A DNA stretch of 64,000 nucleotides from Hyperoodon ampullatus (GCA_949752795.1 CATKHW010000285.1:1054001-1118000), one strand, 5' to 3'; numbered from the stretch's first letter, positions 12,185 to 26,238 are shown. A program made the numbers and translations. The notes: generated by a model not told the origin, from the letters alone.

Positions 12185-13922
12185 TTGGCAATTTACATCC
12201 CACCCATCAGCATAACAAGGCTCCCTGTTCTCCAGGGCCTGTCTTGCCTTTCTGGTTTTTACACATTTTGTGGATATCCCTTTTGACAGGTGGAAAGTGA
12301 TACTTCTTTGTAGTGCAGATTTGCATTGCCCGCTTGCTTGCTTGTCCAAAAAGGGCGTATGCGTTTTCTCCTGAATATATTCAGGAGAAAACGCATACGC
12401 CCTTTTTGGCCAAGTGCATCATTGTCGAAGTTGTGCCCCTCTTCCTGTGCTTTAAAGGCGATTCCAACGTACCTCTTGAAATCTGTTTCCTGCTATTCTG
12501 CCTCGCTTTCAAGTCCGCCTCGTTGCCTTCCCTCAACAGATTTTTGGACGATAGTTGTCCTTTATTACTCGGCCAGTTTGTGAATTGCTGTGCCCCTGAG
12601 CTCCATTTTTCAACTCGTTTTTGGTGAGCTGACCTCAAGTCCAAAATTTTGGTTCAGGACCTATGATGGTTCCCGGTGGTGGGCTGAGACTTTGGTTAAT
12701 TCTTCTTCCTGCAGGGAAGTTAGAGTGATATGTGCCCGTCCAAATGCCTAACAGCTACTCTCTCATTGGTTCTCCCTCTTCCCTTTCATCCTCTGCCAAA
12801 TTGGAAACCTGTGTGAACCAGGAGGTTAAAGGGGCTGTCTCTCCAAGTTGGGAGATTGATAGTAAAGCAGATGGAAAGTCAAAGCGGATCACCAGGAGAG
12901 GGACTATTCGTTGAGTTTTAGAAACCTTTCATATTCACAGTGTGTCCGTTCTCTAGGTTTCCCGTACATGTTATAACTGTAGTAATATTCCCTTCAACCT
13001 GGAGAGTTGGGACCCATGGAATGGGTGCCATGCATTATTGCTTTAAAGGGTCTGTATTTGCTCACCCAATCTCACCAATCCTCTCAGTCCCAAGTGTCCA
13101 GTCTTATGCCACATCCAGCTGTCGTTGTAGATAGGGTCAGTCCTGCTTTCATCAGAGACCCTGAAGGAATTGTAAAGAATTTCCCAGTTTTTTTGTTTTG
13201 TTTTTGAAATTCCTTTTTATAGTGGGTTTGAGCTGATTCTCGCTGCCATGTATATGCCAGTCTAGACACACTTGATTCCCTTACGGAGACATATCAATAC
13301 ATAGGTTTTAAGATTCTTACTAGTCAGATATATTCCTCTGCGGGAAATATGGGGTTTTGAGTCCCTTTCACTGAGGAAGGTGTAGGTCTTGTCTATTCCA
13401 TAGTTGTTTTTTGGAACGGTACCTGTGCTTATATCAAACTCTGGTTTTATGCATCACCCAACCTCTCCTTCCCCCTTAAGCAGGCATAAGAGTGTTTTAT
13501 AAATGTGAGACACTGTTCTCTTTCCTAACTCAGTTCAAGTGTAGCCATGTTTACAGGATCTTCATAAGTGATATCTTATGATAAGTTTCTTTTTCTGTGT
13601 GACTTATTTCACTTAGAATCATCGTACCTGAATCCACCCATTTTGCTGCTACTGGTCTTATGACATTGATTTCATGGCTGAGGGATATTCCATCGTACGT
13701 AAGTACCACATTTTTTAACCCATTTTTATATTTCCTGGGATATTTAAGGTGTACCCAAGTTGAGGTCCTTGTAAGCAGTGCAGCCCTAAATTTTGGGGTG
13801 GCTCTGTCTTATTGATTTTCAGTTTTCCCAAGGTATATTCCCTAGACTGGAAGTGCCCTTGGCTCTGTAGCTTTGTTCTTTACTTGTTTTAGGGAACACA
13901 ATGTACTCCTCCAGGGAGGCAG
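12185..13922. repeat. Satellite monomer 8 (A-type, 1,738 bp)
   Basis: Member of the homogenised triplet. Palindrome at 12,341-12,414 has one mismatch (cttgtccaa). By eye it differs from monomer 9 at only a handful of sites, such as tctgtatttg here against tctgcatttg there. Confidence 0.95.
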
Positions 13923-15660
13923 TTGGCAATTTACATCCCACCCATCAGCATAACAAGGCTCCCTGTTCTCCAGGGCCTGTCTTGCCTTTCTGGTTTTTAC
14001 ACATTTTGTGGATATCCCTTTTGACAGGTGGAAAGTGATACTTCTTTGTAGTGCAGATTTGCATTGCCCGCTTGCTTGCTTGTCCAAAAAGGGCGTATGC
14101 GTTTTCTCCTGAATATATTCAGGAGAAAACGCATACGCCCTTTTTGGCCAAGTGCATCATTGTCGAAGTTGTGCCCCTCTTCCTGTGTTTTAAAGGCGAT
14201 TCCAACGTACCTCTTGAAATCTGTTTCCTGCTATTCTGCCTCGCTTTCAAGTCCGCCTCGTTGCCTTCCCTCAACAGATTTTTGGACGATAGTTGTCCTT
14301 TATTACTCGGCCAGTTTGTGAATTGCTGTGCCCCTGAGCTCCATTTTTCAACTCGTTTTTGGTGAGCTGACCTCAAGTCCAAAATTTTGGTTCAGGACCT
14401 ATGATGGTTCCCGGTGGTGGGCTGAGACTTTGGTTAATTCTTCTTCCTGCAGGGAAGTTAGAGTGATATGTGCCCGTCCAAATGCCTAACAGCTACTCTC
14501 TCATTGGTTCTCCCTCTTCCCTTTCATCCTCTGCCAAATTGGAAACCTGTGTGAACCAGGAGGTTAAAGGGGCTGTCTCTCCAAGTTGGGAGATTGATAG
14601 TAAAGCAGATGGAAAGTCAAAGCGGATCACCAGGAGAGGGACTATTCGTTGAGTTTTAGAAACCTTTCATATTCACAGTGTGTCCGTTCTCTAGGTTTCC
14701 CGTACATGTTATAACTGTAGTAATATTCCCTTCAACCTGGAGAGTTGGGACCCATGGAATGGGTGCCATGCATTATTGCTTTAAAGGGTCTGCATTTGCT
14801 CACCCAATCTCACCAATCCTCTCAGTCCCAAGTGTCCAGTCTTATGCCACATCCAGCTGTCGTTGTAGATAGGGTCATTCCTGCTTTCATCAGAGACCCT
14901 GAAGGAATTGTAAAGAATTTCCCAGTTTTTTTGTTTTGTTTTTGAAATTCCTTTTTATAGTGGGTTTGAGCTGATTCTCGCTGCCATGTATATGCCAGTC
15001 TAGACACACTTGATTCCCTTACGGAGACATATCAATACATAGGTTTTAAGATTCTTACTAGTCAGATATATTCCTCTGCGGGAAATATGGGGTTTTGAGT
15101 CCCTTTCACTGAGGAAGGTGTAGGTCTTGTCTATTCCATAGTTGTTTTTTGGAACGGTACCTGTGCTTATATCAAACTCTGGTTTTATGCATCACCCAAC
15201 CTCTCCTTCCCCCTTAAGCAGGCATAAGAGTGTTTTATAAATGTGAGACACTGTTCTCTTTCCTAACTCAGTTCAAGTGTAGCCATGTTTACAGGATCTT
15301 CATAAGTGATATCTTATGATAAGTTTCTTTTTCTGTGTGACTTATTTCACTTAGAATCATCGTACCTGAATCCACCCATTTTGCTGCTACTGGTCTTATG
15401 ACATTGATTTCATGGCTGAGGGATATTCCATCGTACGTAAGTACCACATTTTTTAACCCATTTTTATATTTCCTGGGATATTTAAGGTGTACCCAAGTTG
15501 AGGTCCTTGTAAGCAGTGCAGCCCTAAATTTTGGGGTGGCTCTGTCTTATTGATTTTCAGTTTTCCCAAGGTATATTCCCTAGACTGGAAGTGCCCTTGG
15601 CTCTGTAGCTTTGTTCTTTACTTGTTTTAGGGAACACAATGTACTCCTCCAGGGAGGCAG
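13923..15660. repeat. Satellite monomer 9 (A-type, 1,738 bp)
   Basis: Nearly identical to monomers 8 and most of 10. Palindrome at 14,079-14,152 carries the same cttgtccaa variant, a private marker of this local amplification. Confidence 0.95.
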
Positions 15661-17398
15661 TTGGCAATTTACATCCCACCCATCAGCATAACAAGGCTCC
15701 CTGTTCTCCAGGGCCTGTCTTGCCTTTCTGGTTTTTACACATTTTGTGGATATCCCTTTTGACAGGTGGAAAGTGATACTTCTTTGTAGTGCAGATTTGC
15801 ATTGCCCGCTTGCTTGCTTGTCCAAAAAGGGCGTATGCGTTTTCTCCTGAATATATTCAGGAGAAAACGCATACGCCCTTTTTGGCCAAGTGCATCATTG
15901 TCGAAGTTGTGCCCCTCTTCCTGTGCTTTAAAGGCGATTCCAACGTACCTCTTGAAATCTGTTTCCTGCTATTCTGCCTCGCTTTCAAGTCCGCCTCGTT
16001 GCCTTCCCTCAACAGATTTTTGGAGGATAGTTGTCCTTTATTACTCGGCCAGTTTGTGAATTGCTGTGCCCCTGAGCTCCATTATTCAACTCGTTTTTGG
16101 TGAGCTGACCGCAAGTCCAACATTTTGGTTCAGGACCTATGCTATTCCCGGTGGGGTGCTGAGACTTTGGTAAATTCTTCTTCCTCCCGGGAAGTTAGAG
16201 TGATATGGGCCTGTCCAAATGCCTAACAGCTACTCTCTCATTGGTTCTCCCTCTTCCCTTTCATCCTCTGCCTTATTGGAAACCTGTGCAAACCAGCAGG
16301 TTAAAGGGGCTGTCTCTCCAAGTTGGGAGGTTGATAGTAAAGCAGATGGAAAGTCAAACCGGAGCACCAGGAGAGGGACTATTCGTTGAGTTTTAGAAAC
16401 CTTTCATATTCACAGTGTGTCCGTTCTCTAGGTTTCCCGTAAATGTTACAGCTGTAGTAATATTCCCTTCAACCTGGAGAGTTGGGACCCATGGAATAGG
16501 TGCCATGCATTATTGCTTTAAAGGGTCTGCATTTGCTCACCCAATCTCACCAATCGTCTCAGTCCCAAGTGTCCCTCCTTATGCCACATCCAGCTGTCAA
16601 TGTAGATAGGGTCATTCCAGGTTTCATCAGAGACCCTGAAGGAATTGTAAAGAAATTCCCAGTTTTTTTGTTTTGTTTTTGAAATTCCTTTTTATAGTGG
16701 GTTTGAGCTGATTCTTGCTGCCATGTTTATGACAGTCTAGACACACTTGATTCCCTTACGGAGACATATCAATACATAGGTTTTAAGATTCTTACTAGTC
16801 AGATATATTCCTCTGCGGGAAATATGGGGTTTTGAGTCCCTTTCACTGAGGAAGGTGTAGGTGTTGTCTATTCCATAGGTGGTTTTTGGAACGGTACCTG
16901 TGCTTATATCAAACTCTGGTTTTATGCATAACCCCACCTCTCCTACCCCCTTAAGCAGGCATAAGAGTGTTTTCTAAATGTGAGACACTGTTCTCTTTCC
17001 TAACTCAGTTCAAGTGTAGCCATGTTTACAGGATCTTCATAAGTGATATCTTATGATAAGATTCTTTTTCTCTGTGACTTATTTCACTTAGAATCATCGT
17101 ACCTCAATCCATCCATTTTGCTGCTACTGGTCTTATGACATTGATTCCATGGCTGAGGGATATTCCATCGTACGTAAGTACCACAATATTTTGAACCTTT
17201 TTTATATTTCCTGGGATATTTAAGGTGTACCCAAGTTGAGGTCCTTGTAAGCAGTGCAGCCCTAAATTTTGGGGTGGCTCTGTCTTATTGATTTTCAGTT
17301 TTCCCAAGGTATATTCCCTAGACTGGAAGTGCCCTTGGCTCTGTAGCTCTGTTCTTTACTTGTTTTAGGGAACACAATATACTCCTCCAGAGAGGCAG
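15661..17398. repeat. Satellite monomer 10 (A-type, 1,738 bp)
   Basis: The first ~400 bp belong to the homogenised triplet (palindrome 15,817-15,890 with the cttgtccaa variant). After about 16,080 it diverges into ordinary A-type sequence, with private changes such as gatatgggcctgtcc near 16,205 and gctgtcaatg near 16,595. The amplification boundary therefore lies inside this copy. Confidence 0.95.
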
Positions 17399-19137
17399 TT
17401 GGTAATTTACATCCTGCCCATCAGCATAACAAGGCTCCCTGTTCTCCAGGGCCTGTCTTGCCTTTCTGGTTTTTACACATTTTGTGGATGTCCCTTTTGA
17501 CCGGTGGGAAGTGATACTTCTTTGTAGTGCAGATTTGCATTGCCCGCTTGCTTGCTTGGCCAAAAAGGTCGTATGCGTTTTCTCCTGAATATATTCAGGA
17601 GAAAATGCATACGCCCTTTTTGGCCAAGTGCATCATTGTCGAAGTTGTGCCCCTCTTCCTGTGCTTTAAAGGCGATTCCAACGTACCTCTTGAAATCTGT
17701 TTCCTGCTATTCTGGCTCTCTTTCAAGTCCCCCTCGTTGCCTTCCCTCAACAGATTTTTGGACGATAGTTGTCATTTATTACTCGGCCAGTTTGTGAATT
17801 GCTGTGCCCCTGAGCTCCATTTTTCAACTCGTTTTTGGTGAGCTGACCGCAAGTCCAAAATTTTGGTTCAGGACCTATGCTGGATGCCGGTGTGAGGCTG
17901 AGACTTTGGTTAATTCTTCTTTCTGCCGGGAAGTTAGAGTGATATGTGCCCGTCCAAATGCCTAACAGCTACTCTCTCATTGGTTCTCCCTCTTCCCTTT
18001 CATCCTCTGCCAAATTGCCAACCTGTGCGAACCAGGAGGTTAAAGGGGCTGTCTCTCCAAGTTGGGAGGTTGATAGTAAAGCAGATGGAAAGTCAAACCG
18101 GCGCACCAGGAGAGGGACTATTCGTTGAGTTTTAGAAACCTTTCGTATTCACAGTGGGTCCGTTCTCTACGTTTCCCGTACATGTTATAACTGTAGTACT
18201 ATGCCCTTCAACCTGGAGAGTTGGGACCCATGGAATGGGTGCCATGCATTATTGCTTTAAAGTGTCTGCATTTGCTCAACCAATCTCACCATTCCTCTCA
18301 GTCCCAAGTGTCCAGCCTTATGCCATATCCAGCTGTCGTTGTAGATAGGGTCATTCCAGGTTTCATCAGAGCCCCTGAAGGAATTGTAAAGAATTTCCCA
18401 GTTTTTTTGTTTTGTTTTTGAAATTCCTTTTTATAGTGGGTTTGAGCTGTTTCTCGCTGCCATGTTTATGCCAGTCTAGACACACTTGATTCCCTTACGG
18501 AGACATATCAATACATAGGTTTTAAGATTCTTACTAGTCAGATATATCCCTCTGCGGGAAATATGGGGTTTTGAGTCCCTTTCCCTGAGGAATGTGTAGG
18601 TCTTGTCTATTCCATAGTTGGTTTTTGGAACGGTACCTGTGCTTATATCAAACTCTGGTTTTATGCATCACCCCACCTCTCCTTCCCCCTTAAGCAGGCA
18701 TAAGAGTGTTTTCTAAATGTGAGACACTGTTCTCTTTCCTAACTCAGTTCAAGTGTAGCCATGTTTACAGGATCCTCATAAGTTATATCTTATGATATGT
18801 TTCTTTTTCTGTGTGACTTATTTCACTTAGAATCATCGTACCTGAATCCACCCATTTTGCTGCTACTGGTCTTATGACATTGATTTCATGGCTGAGGGAT
18901 ATTCCATCGTACCTAAGTACCACAATTTTTTGAACCATTTTTATATTTCCTGGGATATTTAAGGTGTACCCAAGTTGAGGTCCTTGTAAGCAGTACAGCC
19001 CTAAGGTTTGGGGTGGCTCTGTCTTATTGATTTTCAGTTTTCCCAAGGTGTATTCCCTAGACTGGAAGTGCCCTTGGCTCTGTAGCTCTGTTCTTTACTT
19101 GTTTTAGGGAACACAATGCACTCCTCCAGAGTGGCAG
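17399..19137. repeat. Satellite monomer 11 (A-type, 1,739 bp)
   Basis: Ordinary A-type copy. Palindrome at 17,555-17,628 has one change in each arm (aggtcgtatg on the left, aaaatgcat on the right), not compensating each other. Confidence 0.95.
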
Positions 19138-20873
19138 TTGGCAATTTACATCCCGCCCATCAGCATAACAAGTCTCCCTGTTCTCCAGGTCCTGTCTTGC
19201 CTTTCTGGTTTTTACATATTTTGTGGATGTCCCTTTGACCAGTGGGAAGTGATACTTCTTTGTAGTGCAGATTTGCATTGCCCGTTTGCTTGCTTGGCCA
19301 AAAAGGGCGTATGCGTTTTCTCCTGAATATATTCAGGAGAAAACGCATACGCCCTTTTTGGCCAAGTGCATCATTGTCGAAGTTGTGACCCTCTTCCTGT
19401 GCTTTAAAGGCGAATCCAATGTACCTCTTGAAATCTGTTTCCTGCTATTCTGCCTCGCTTTCAAGTCTACCTCGTTGCCTTCCCTCAACAGATTTTTGGA
19501 CGATAGTTGTCCTTTATTACTCGGCCAGTTTGTGAATTGCTGTGCCCCTGAGCTGCATTTTTCAACTCGTTTTTGGTGAGCGGATCGCAAGTCCAACATT
19601 TTGGTTCAGGACCTATACTGGTTCCCGGTGGGGGGCTGAGACTTTGGTTAATTTTTCTTCCTGCCGGGAAGTTAGAGTGATATGTGCCCGTCCAAATGCC
19701 TAACAGCTACTCTCTCATTGGTTCTCCCTTTTCCCTTTCATCCTCTGCCAAATAGGAAACGTGTGCGAACCAGGAGGTTAAATGGGCTGTCTCTCCAAGT
19801 TGGGAGGTTGATAGTAAAGTACATGGAAAGTCAAACCGGAGCACCAGGAGAGGGAGTATTCGTTGAGTTTTAGAAACCTTTCGTATTCACAGTGTGTCCG
19901 TTCTCTAGGTTTCCCGTACATGTTATAGCTGTAATAATATTCCCTTCAACCTGGAGAGTTGGGACACATGGAATGGGTGTCAGGCATTTGTGATTTAAAG
20001 GGTCTGCATTTGCTCACCCAAACTCACCAATCGTCTCAGTCCGAAGTGTCCCTCCTTATGCCACATCCAGCTGTCATTGTAGATAGGGTCATTCCAGGTT
20101 TCATCAGAGACCCTGAAGGAATTGTAAAGAATTTCCCAGTTTTTTTCTTTTGTTTTTGAAATTCCTTTTTATAGTGGGTTTGAGCTGATTCTCGCTGCCA
20201 TGTTTATGCCAGTCTAGACACACCTGATTCACTTATGGAGACATATCAATACATAGGTTTTAATTTTCTTACTAGTCAGATATATTCCTCTGCGGGAAAT
20301 ATGGGGTTTTGTGTCCCTTTCACTGAGGAAGGTGTAGGTCTTGTCTATTCCATAGTTGGTTTCTGGAACGGTACCTGTGCTTATATCAAACTCTGGTTTT
20401 ATGCATCACCCCACCTCTCCTTCCCCTTAAGCAGTCATAAGTGTGTTTGCTAAATGTGAGACACTGTTCTCTTTCCTAACTCATTTCAAGTGTAGCCATG
20501 TTTACAGGATCTTCATAAGTGATATCTTATGATAAGTTTCTTTTTCTGTGTGACTTATTTCACTTAGAATCATCGTACCTGAAACCATCATTTTGCTGCT
20601 ACTGGTCTTATGACATTGATTTCATGGCTGAGGGATATTCCATCGTACGTAAGTACCACACTTTTTTGAACCAATTTTATATTTCCTGGGATATTTAAGG
20701 TGTACCCAAGTTGAGGTCCTTGTAAGCAGTGCAGCCCTAAGTTTTCGGTTGGCTCTGCCTTATTGATTTTCAGTTTTCCTAAGGTATATTCCCTACACTG
20801 GAAATGCCCTTGGCTCTGTAGCTCTGTTCTTTACTTGTTTTAGGGAACACAATGTACTCCTCCAGAGAGGCAG
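19138..20873. repeat. Satellite monomer 12 (A-type, 1,736 bp)
   Basis: Contains the second perfect 74-bp palindrome, at 19,293-19,366. Slightly short because of single-base losses, for example gtccctttgacc near 19,230 and gaaaccatcatt near 20,582. Confidence 0.95.
19293..19366. repeat. 74-bp perfect palindrome (monomer 12)
   Basis: Exact 37 + 37 bp inverted repeat without spacer, identical to the one in monomer 2. The two perfect copies lie 17 kb apart with imperfect copies between them, which suggests the perfect form is the ancestral state and the others have decayed. Confidence 0.97.
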
Positions 20874-22611
20874 TTGGCAATTTACAACCCGCCCATCAGC
20901 ATAACAAGGCTCCCTGTTCTCCAGGGCCTGTCTTGCCTTTCTGGCTTTTACACATTTTTTGGATGTCCCTTTTGACCGGTGGGAAGTGATACTTCTTTGT
21001 AGTGCAGATTTGCATTGCCCGCTTGCTTGCTTGGCCAAAAAGGGCGTATGCGTTTTTTCCTGAATATATTCAGGAGAAAACGCATACACCCTTTTTGGCC
21101 AAGTGCATCATTGTCGAAGTTGTGCCCCTCTTCCTGTGCTTTAAAGGTGATTCCAACATACCTCTTGAAATCTATTTCCTGCTATTCTGCCTCGCTTTCA
21201 AGTCCGCCTCGTTGCCTTCCCTCAACAGATTTTTGGACGATAGTTGTCCTTTATTACTCGGCCAGTTTGTGAATTGCTGTGCCCCTGAGCTCCATTTTTC
21301 AACTCGTTTTTGGTGAGCTGACCGCAAGTCCAACATTTTGGTTCAGGACCTATGCTGGTTCCCGGTTGGGGGCTGAGACATTGGTTAATTCTTCTTCCTG
21401 CCTGGAAATTAGAGTGATATGTGCCTGTCCAAATGCCTAACAGCTACTCTCTCATTGGTTTCCCTCTTCCCTTTCATCCTCTGCCAAATTGGCAAACTGT
21501 GCGAACCAGGAGGTTAAAGGGGCTGTCTCTCCACGTTGGGAGGTTGATAGTAAAGCAGATGGAAAGTCAAACCGGCGCACCAGGAGAGGGACTATTCTTT
21601 GAGTTTTAGAAACCTTTCGTATTCACAGTGTGTCTGTTCTCTAGGTTTCCCGTACATGTTATAGCTGTAGTAATATTCACTTCAACCTGGAGAGTTGGGA
21701 CCCATGGAATGGGTGCCAGGCATTTGTGCTTTAAAGGGTCTGCATTTGCTCACCCAATCTCACCAATCGTCTCAGTCCCAAGTGTCCCTCCTTATGACAC
21801 ATCCAGCTGTCGTTGTAGATAGGGTCATTCCAGGTTTCATCAGAGACCCTGAAGGAATTGTAAAGAATTTCCCAGTTTTTCTGTTATGTTTTTGAAATTC
21901 CTTTTTATAGTGGGTTTGAGCTGATTCTCGCTGCCATGTTTATGGCAGTCTACACACACTTGTTTCCCTTACGGAGACATATCAATACATAGGGTTTAAG
22001 ATTCTTACTAGTCAGATATATTCCTCTCCGGGTAATACGGGGTTTTGAATCCCTTTCCCAGAGGAAGGTGTAGGTCTTGTCTATTCCATAGTTGGTTTTT
22101 GGAACGGTACCTGTGCTTATATCAAACTCTGGTTTTATGCATCACCCCACCTCTCCTTCCCCCTTAAGCAGGCATAAGAGTCTTTTCTAAATGTGAGACA
22201 CTGTTCTCTTTCCTAACTCAGTTCAAGTGTAGCCATGTTTACAGGATCTTCATAAGTGATATCTTATGATAAGTTTCTTTTTCTGTGTGACTTATTTCAC
22301 TTAGACTCATCGTACCAGTATCCACCCATTTTGCTGCTACTGGTATTATGACATTGATTTCACGGCTGAGGGATATTCCATCGTACGTAAGTACCACAAT
22401 TTTTTGAACCATTTTTATATTTCCTGGGATATTTAAGGTGTACCCAAGTTGAGGTCCTTGTAAGCAGTGCAGACCTAAATTTTGGGGTGGCTCTGTCTTA
22501 TTGATTTTCAGTTTTCCCAAGGTATATTCCCTAAACTGGAAGTGCCCTTGGCTCTGTAGCTCTGTTCTTTACTTGTTTTAGGGAACACAATGTACTCCTC
22601 CAGAGAGGCAG
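20874..22611. repeat. Satellite monomer 13 (A-type, 1,738 bp)
   Basis: Palindrome 21,030-21,103 has two mismatches (ttttttcctg on the left, catacaccc on the right). It shares the variant cgtctcagtcccaag (near 21,770) with monomers 10 and 12. Confidence 0.95.
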
Positions 22612-24346
22612 TTGGCAATTTACATCCCGCCCATCCGCATAACAAGGCTCCCTGTTCTCCAGGGCCTGTCTTGCCTTTCTGGTTTTTACACATCTTGTGG
22701 ATGTCCCTTTTGACCGGTGGGAAGTGATACTTCTTTGTAGTGCAGATTTGCATTGCCCGCTTGCTTGCTTGGCCAAAAAGGGCGTATGCGTTTTCTCCTG
22801 AATATATTCAGGAGAAAATGCATACGCCCTTTTTGGCCAAGTGCATCATTGTCGAAGTTGTGCCCCTCTTCCTGTGCTTTAAAGGCGATTCCAACATACC
22901 TCTTGAAATCTGTTTCCTGCTATTCTGCCTCGCATTCAAGTCCGCCTCGTTGCCTTCCCTCAACAGATTTTTGGACGATAGTTGTCCTTTATTACTCGGC
23001 CAGTTTGTGAATTGCTGTGCCCCTGAGCTCCATTTTTCAACTCGTTTTGGTGAGCTGACCGCAAGTCCAACATTTTGGTTCAGGACCTATACTGGTTCCC
23101 AGTGGGGGGCTGAGACTTTGGTTAATTCTTCTTCCTGCCGGGAAATTACAGTGATATGTGCCCGTCCAAATGCCTAACAGCTACTCTCTCATTGGTTCTC
23201 CCTCTTCCCTTTCATCCTCTGCCAAATTGGCAACCTGTGCGAACCAGGAGTTTAAAGGGGCTGTCTCTCCAAGTTGGGAGGTTGATAGTAAAGCAGATGG
23301 AAAGTCATACCGGAGCACCAGGAGAGGGACTATTCATTGAGTTTTAGAAACCTTTCGTATTCACAGTGTGTCCGTTCTCTAGGTTTCCCGTACATGTTAT
23401 AGCTGTAGTAATATTCCCTTCAACCTGGAGAGTTGGGACCCATGGAATGGGGTCAGGCATTTGTGCTTTAAATGGTCTGCATTTGCTCACCCAATCTCAC
23501 CAGTCCTCTCAGTCCCAATTGTCCAGCCCTATGCCACATCCAGCTGTCATTGTAGATAGGGTCATTCCAGGTTTCATCAGAGACCCTGAAGGAATTGTAA
23601 AGAATTTCCCAGTTTTTTTGTTTTGTTTTTGAAATTCTTTTTTACAGTGGGTTTGAGCTGATTCTCGCTGCCATGTTTATGCCATTCTAGACACACTTGT
23701 TTCCCTTACGGAGACACATCAATACATAGGTTTTAAGATTCTTACTAGTCAGATATATTCCTCTGGGGGAAATATGGGGTTTTGAGTCCCTTTCACTGAG
23801 GAAGGTGTAGGTCTTGTCTATTCCATAGTTGGTTTTTGGAACGGTACCTGTGCTTATATCAAACTCTGGGTTTATGCATCACCCCACCTCTCCTTCCCCC
23901 TTAAGCAGGCATAAGAGTTTTTTCTAAATGTGAGACTCTGTTCTCTTTCCTAACTCAGTTCAAGTGTAGCAATGTTACAGGATCTTCATAAGAGATATCT
24001 TATGATAAGTTTCTTTTTCTGTGTGACTTATTTCACTTAGAATCATTGTATCTGAATCCACTCATTTTGCTGCTACTGGTCTTATGACTTTTATTTCATG
24101 GCTGAGGGATATTCCATCGTACGTAAGTACCACAATTTTTTGAACCATTTTTATATTTCCTGGGATATTTAAGGTGTACCCAAGTTGAGGTTCTTGTAAG
24201 CAGTGCAGCCCTAAATATTGAGGTGGCTCTTTCTTATTGATTTTCAGTTTTCCCGAGGTATATTCCCTAGACTGGAAGTGCCCTTGGCTCTGTAGCTCTG
24301 TTTTATACTTGTTTTAGGCCACACAATGCATTCCTCCAGAGAGGCA
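22612..24346. repeat. Satellite monomer 14 (A-type, 1,735 bp)
   Basis: Palindrome 22,768-22,841 with one right-arm change (aaaatgcat). Several single-base deletions make it short. The last third is more diverged (gacttttatttcatgg near 24,088), leading into the degraded monomer 15. Confidence 0.94.
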
Positions 24347-26081
24347 TTGACAATTTTCATCCCGCCCAACACCATAACAATGCTCCCTGTTCTCCAGGGC
24401 CTGTCTTGCCTTTCTGGATTTTACACATTTTGTTGCTGTCCCTTTTGACCAGTGGGAAGTGATACTTCTTTGTAGTGCAGATTTGCATTGCCCGCTTACT
24501 TGCTTGGCCAAAAAGGGCGTATGCGTTTTCTCCTGAATATATTCAGGAGAAAACGCATACGCCCTTTTTGCCCAACTGCATTATTGTCGAAGTTGTGCCC
24601 CTGTTCCTGTGCTTTAAAGGCGATTCCAACGTACCTCTTGAAATCTGTTTCCTGCTATTCTGCCTGCCTTTCAAATCTGCCTCGTTTCCTTCCCTCAACA
24701 GGTTTTTTGACGATAGTTGTCCATTATTACTCTGCCACTTTTTGAATTGCTGTGCCCCTGAGCTCCACTTTTCAACTCGTTTTTGGTGAGCTGAACGCAA
24801 GACCAAAATTTTGGTTCAGGATCTATACTGGTTCCCGGTGGGTGGCTGAGACTTTTGTTAATTCTTCTTCCGGCCAGGAAATTAGAGTGACATGTGCCCG
24901 TCCAAATACCTAACAGCTACTCTCTCATTGGTTTTCCCTCTTCCCTTTCATCCTCTGCCAAATTGGCAACCTGTGCGAACCAGCAGGTTAAAGTGGCTGT
25001 CTCTTCAATTTGGGAGACTGATAATAAAGCAGTTGGAAAGTCAAACCGGAGCACCAGGAGAGGGACTATTCGTTGAGTTTTAGAAACCTTTCGTATTCAC
25101 AGTGTGTCCGTTCTCTAGGTTTCCCGTACATGTTATAGCTGTAGTAATATTCCCTTCAACCTGGAGAGTTGGGACCCATGGAATGGGTGCCACATATTAT
25201 TGTTTTAAAGAGTCTGCATTTGCTCACCCAATGTCACCAACCCTCTCAGTCCCAAGTGTTCAGCCTTATGTCACATCCAGTTGTCGTTGTAGATAGGGTC
25301 ATTCCAGGTTTCATCAGAGACCCTGAAGGAATTGTAAAGAATTTCCTTGTTTTTTGTTTTGTTTTTGAATTTCCTTTTTATAGTGGCTTTGAGCTGATTC
25401 TGGCTGCCATGTTTATGCCAGTCTAGACACACTTGATTCCCTTACGGAGACATATCAATACATAGGTTTTAAGATTCTTACTAGTAAGATATATTCCTCT
25501 GCGGGAAATATGGGGTTTTGAGTCCCGTTCACAGAGGAAGTAGTAGGTCTTTTCTATTCTGTATTTGGATTATGGGACCGTACCTGTGCTAATATCAAAC
25601 TCTGGTTTTATTCATCACCCCACCTCTGCTTTCCCCTTAAGCATGCATAAGAGTGTTTCTAAATATGAGACACTGTTCCCTTTCCTAATTTATTCCATGT
25701 GTAGCCATGTTTATATACCCTTCATAAGTGATATCTTATGATAAGTTTCTTTTTCTGTGTGATTTTTTCAGTTAGAATCATCGTACATGAATCCCGTCAT
25801 TATGCTGCTACTGGCCTTATGACATTGACTTCATGGCTGAGGGATATTCCATCATACGTATGTACCACAATTTCTTTACCATTTTTGTCTTTCCTGGGAT
25901 TTATAAGGTGTCCCGAAGTCGAGGTTCTTGTAAGCAGTGCTGCCATAAATTTTGGGGTGGCTGTGTCTTATTGATTTTCAATTTTCCCAAGGTATATTCC
26001 CGTGACTGGAAGTGCCTTAGGTTGTGAAGCACTGTTGTTTATTTCTTTTTGGGAACACAATGCACTCCTCCAGAGTGGCTT
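24347..26081. repeat. Satellite monomer 15 (A-to-B transition, 1,735 bp)
   Basis: Starts as diverged A-type (palindrome 24,503-24,576, right end cccaac). Between about 25,340 and 25,520 it switches to B-type, marked by cccgttcac, gtatttggattatggg and ttatgctgctactggcc. From about 24,650 it closely matches monomer 26 (offset about 32,139 bp), including cctgcctttcaaat and gactgataataaagcagttgg. Confidence 0.92.
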
Positions 26082-26238
26082 TTGGCAATTTACATCCCAC
26101 CCATCCGCATAAGAAGGCTCCCTCTTCTCCAGATCCTGTCTTGCCTTTCTTGTTTTTACACATTTTACGGATGTCCCTTTTGACCGGTTGGAAGTGATAC
26201 TTCTTTGTAGTGCAGATTTGCATTGTGCGGTTGCTTGG
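25348..26238 (-). pseudogene. LINE-1 3'-end-derived segment, B-type, copy 1
   Basis: Minus-strand L1-like segment of the B-type. The translated frame at 25,968-26,255 runs through KALPVTGIYLGKI without the stop that ends the A-type frame after ALPV. This resembles the 'AIPLLGIYP' region of L1 ORF2. Plus-strand DNA words such as tatgtaccacaatttctttacc are also closer to L1 than the A-type equivalents. It is still non-coding because of frame breaks. Confidence 0.82.
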
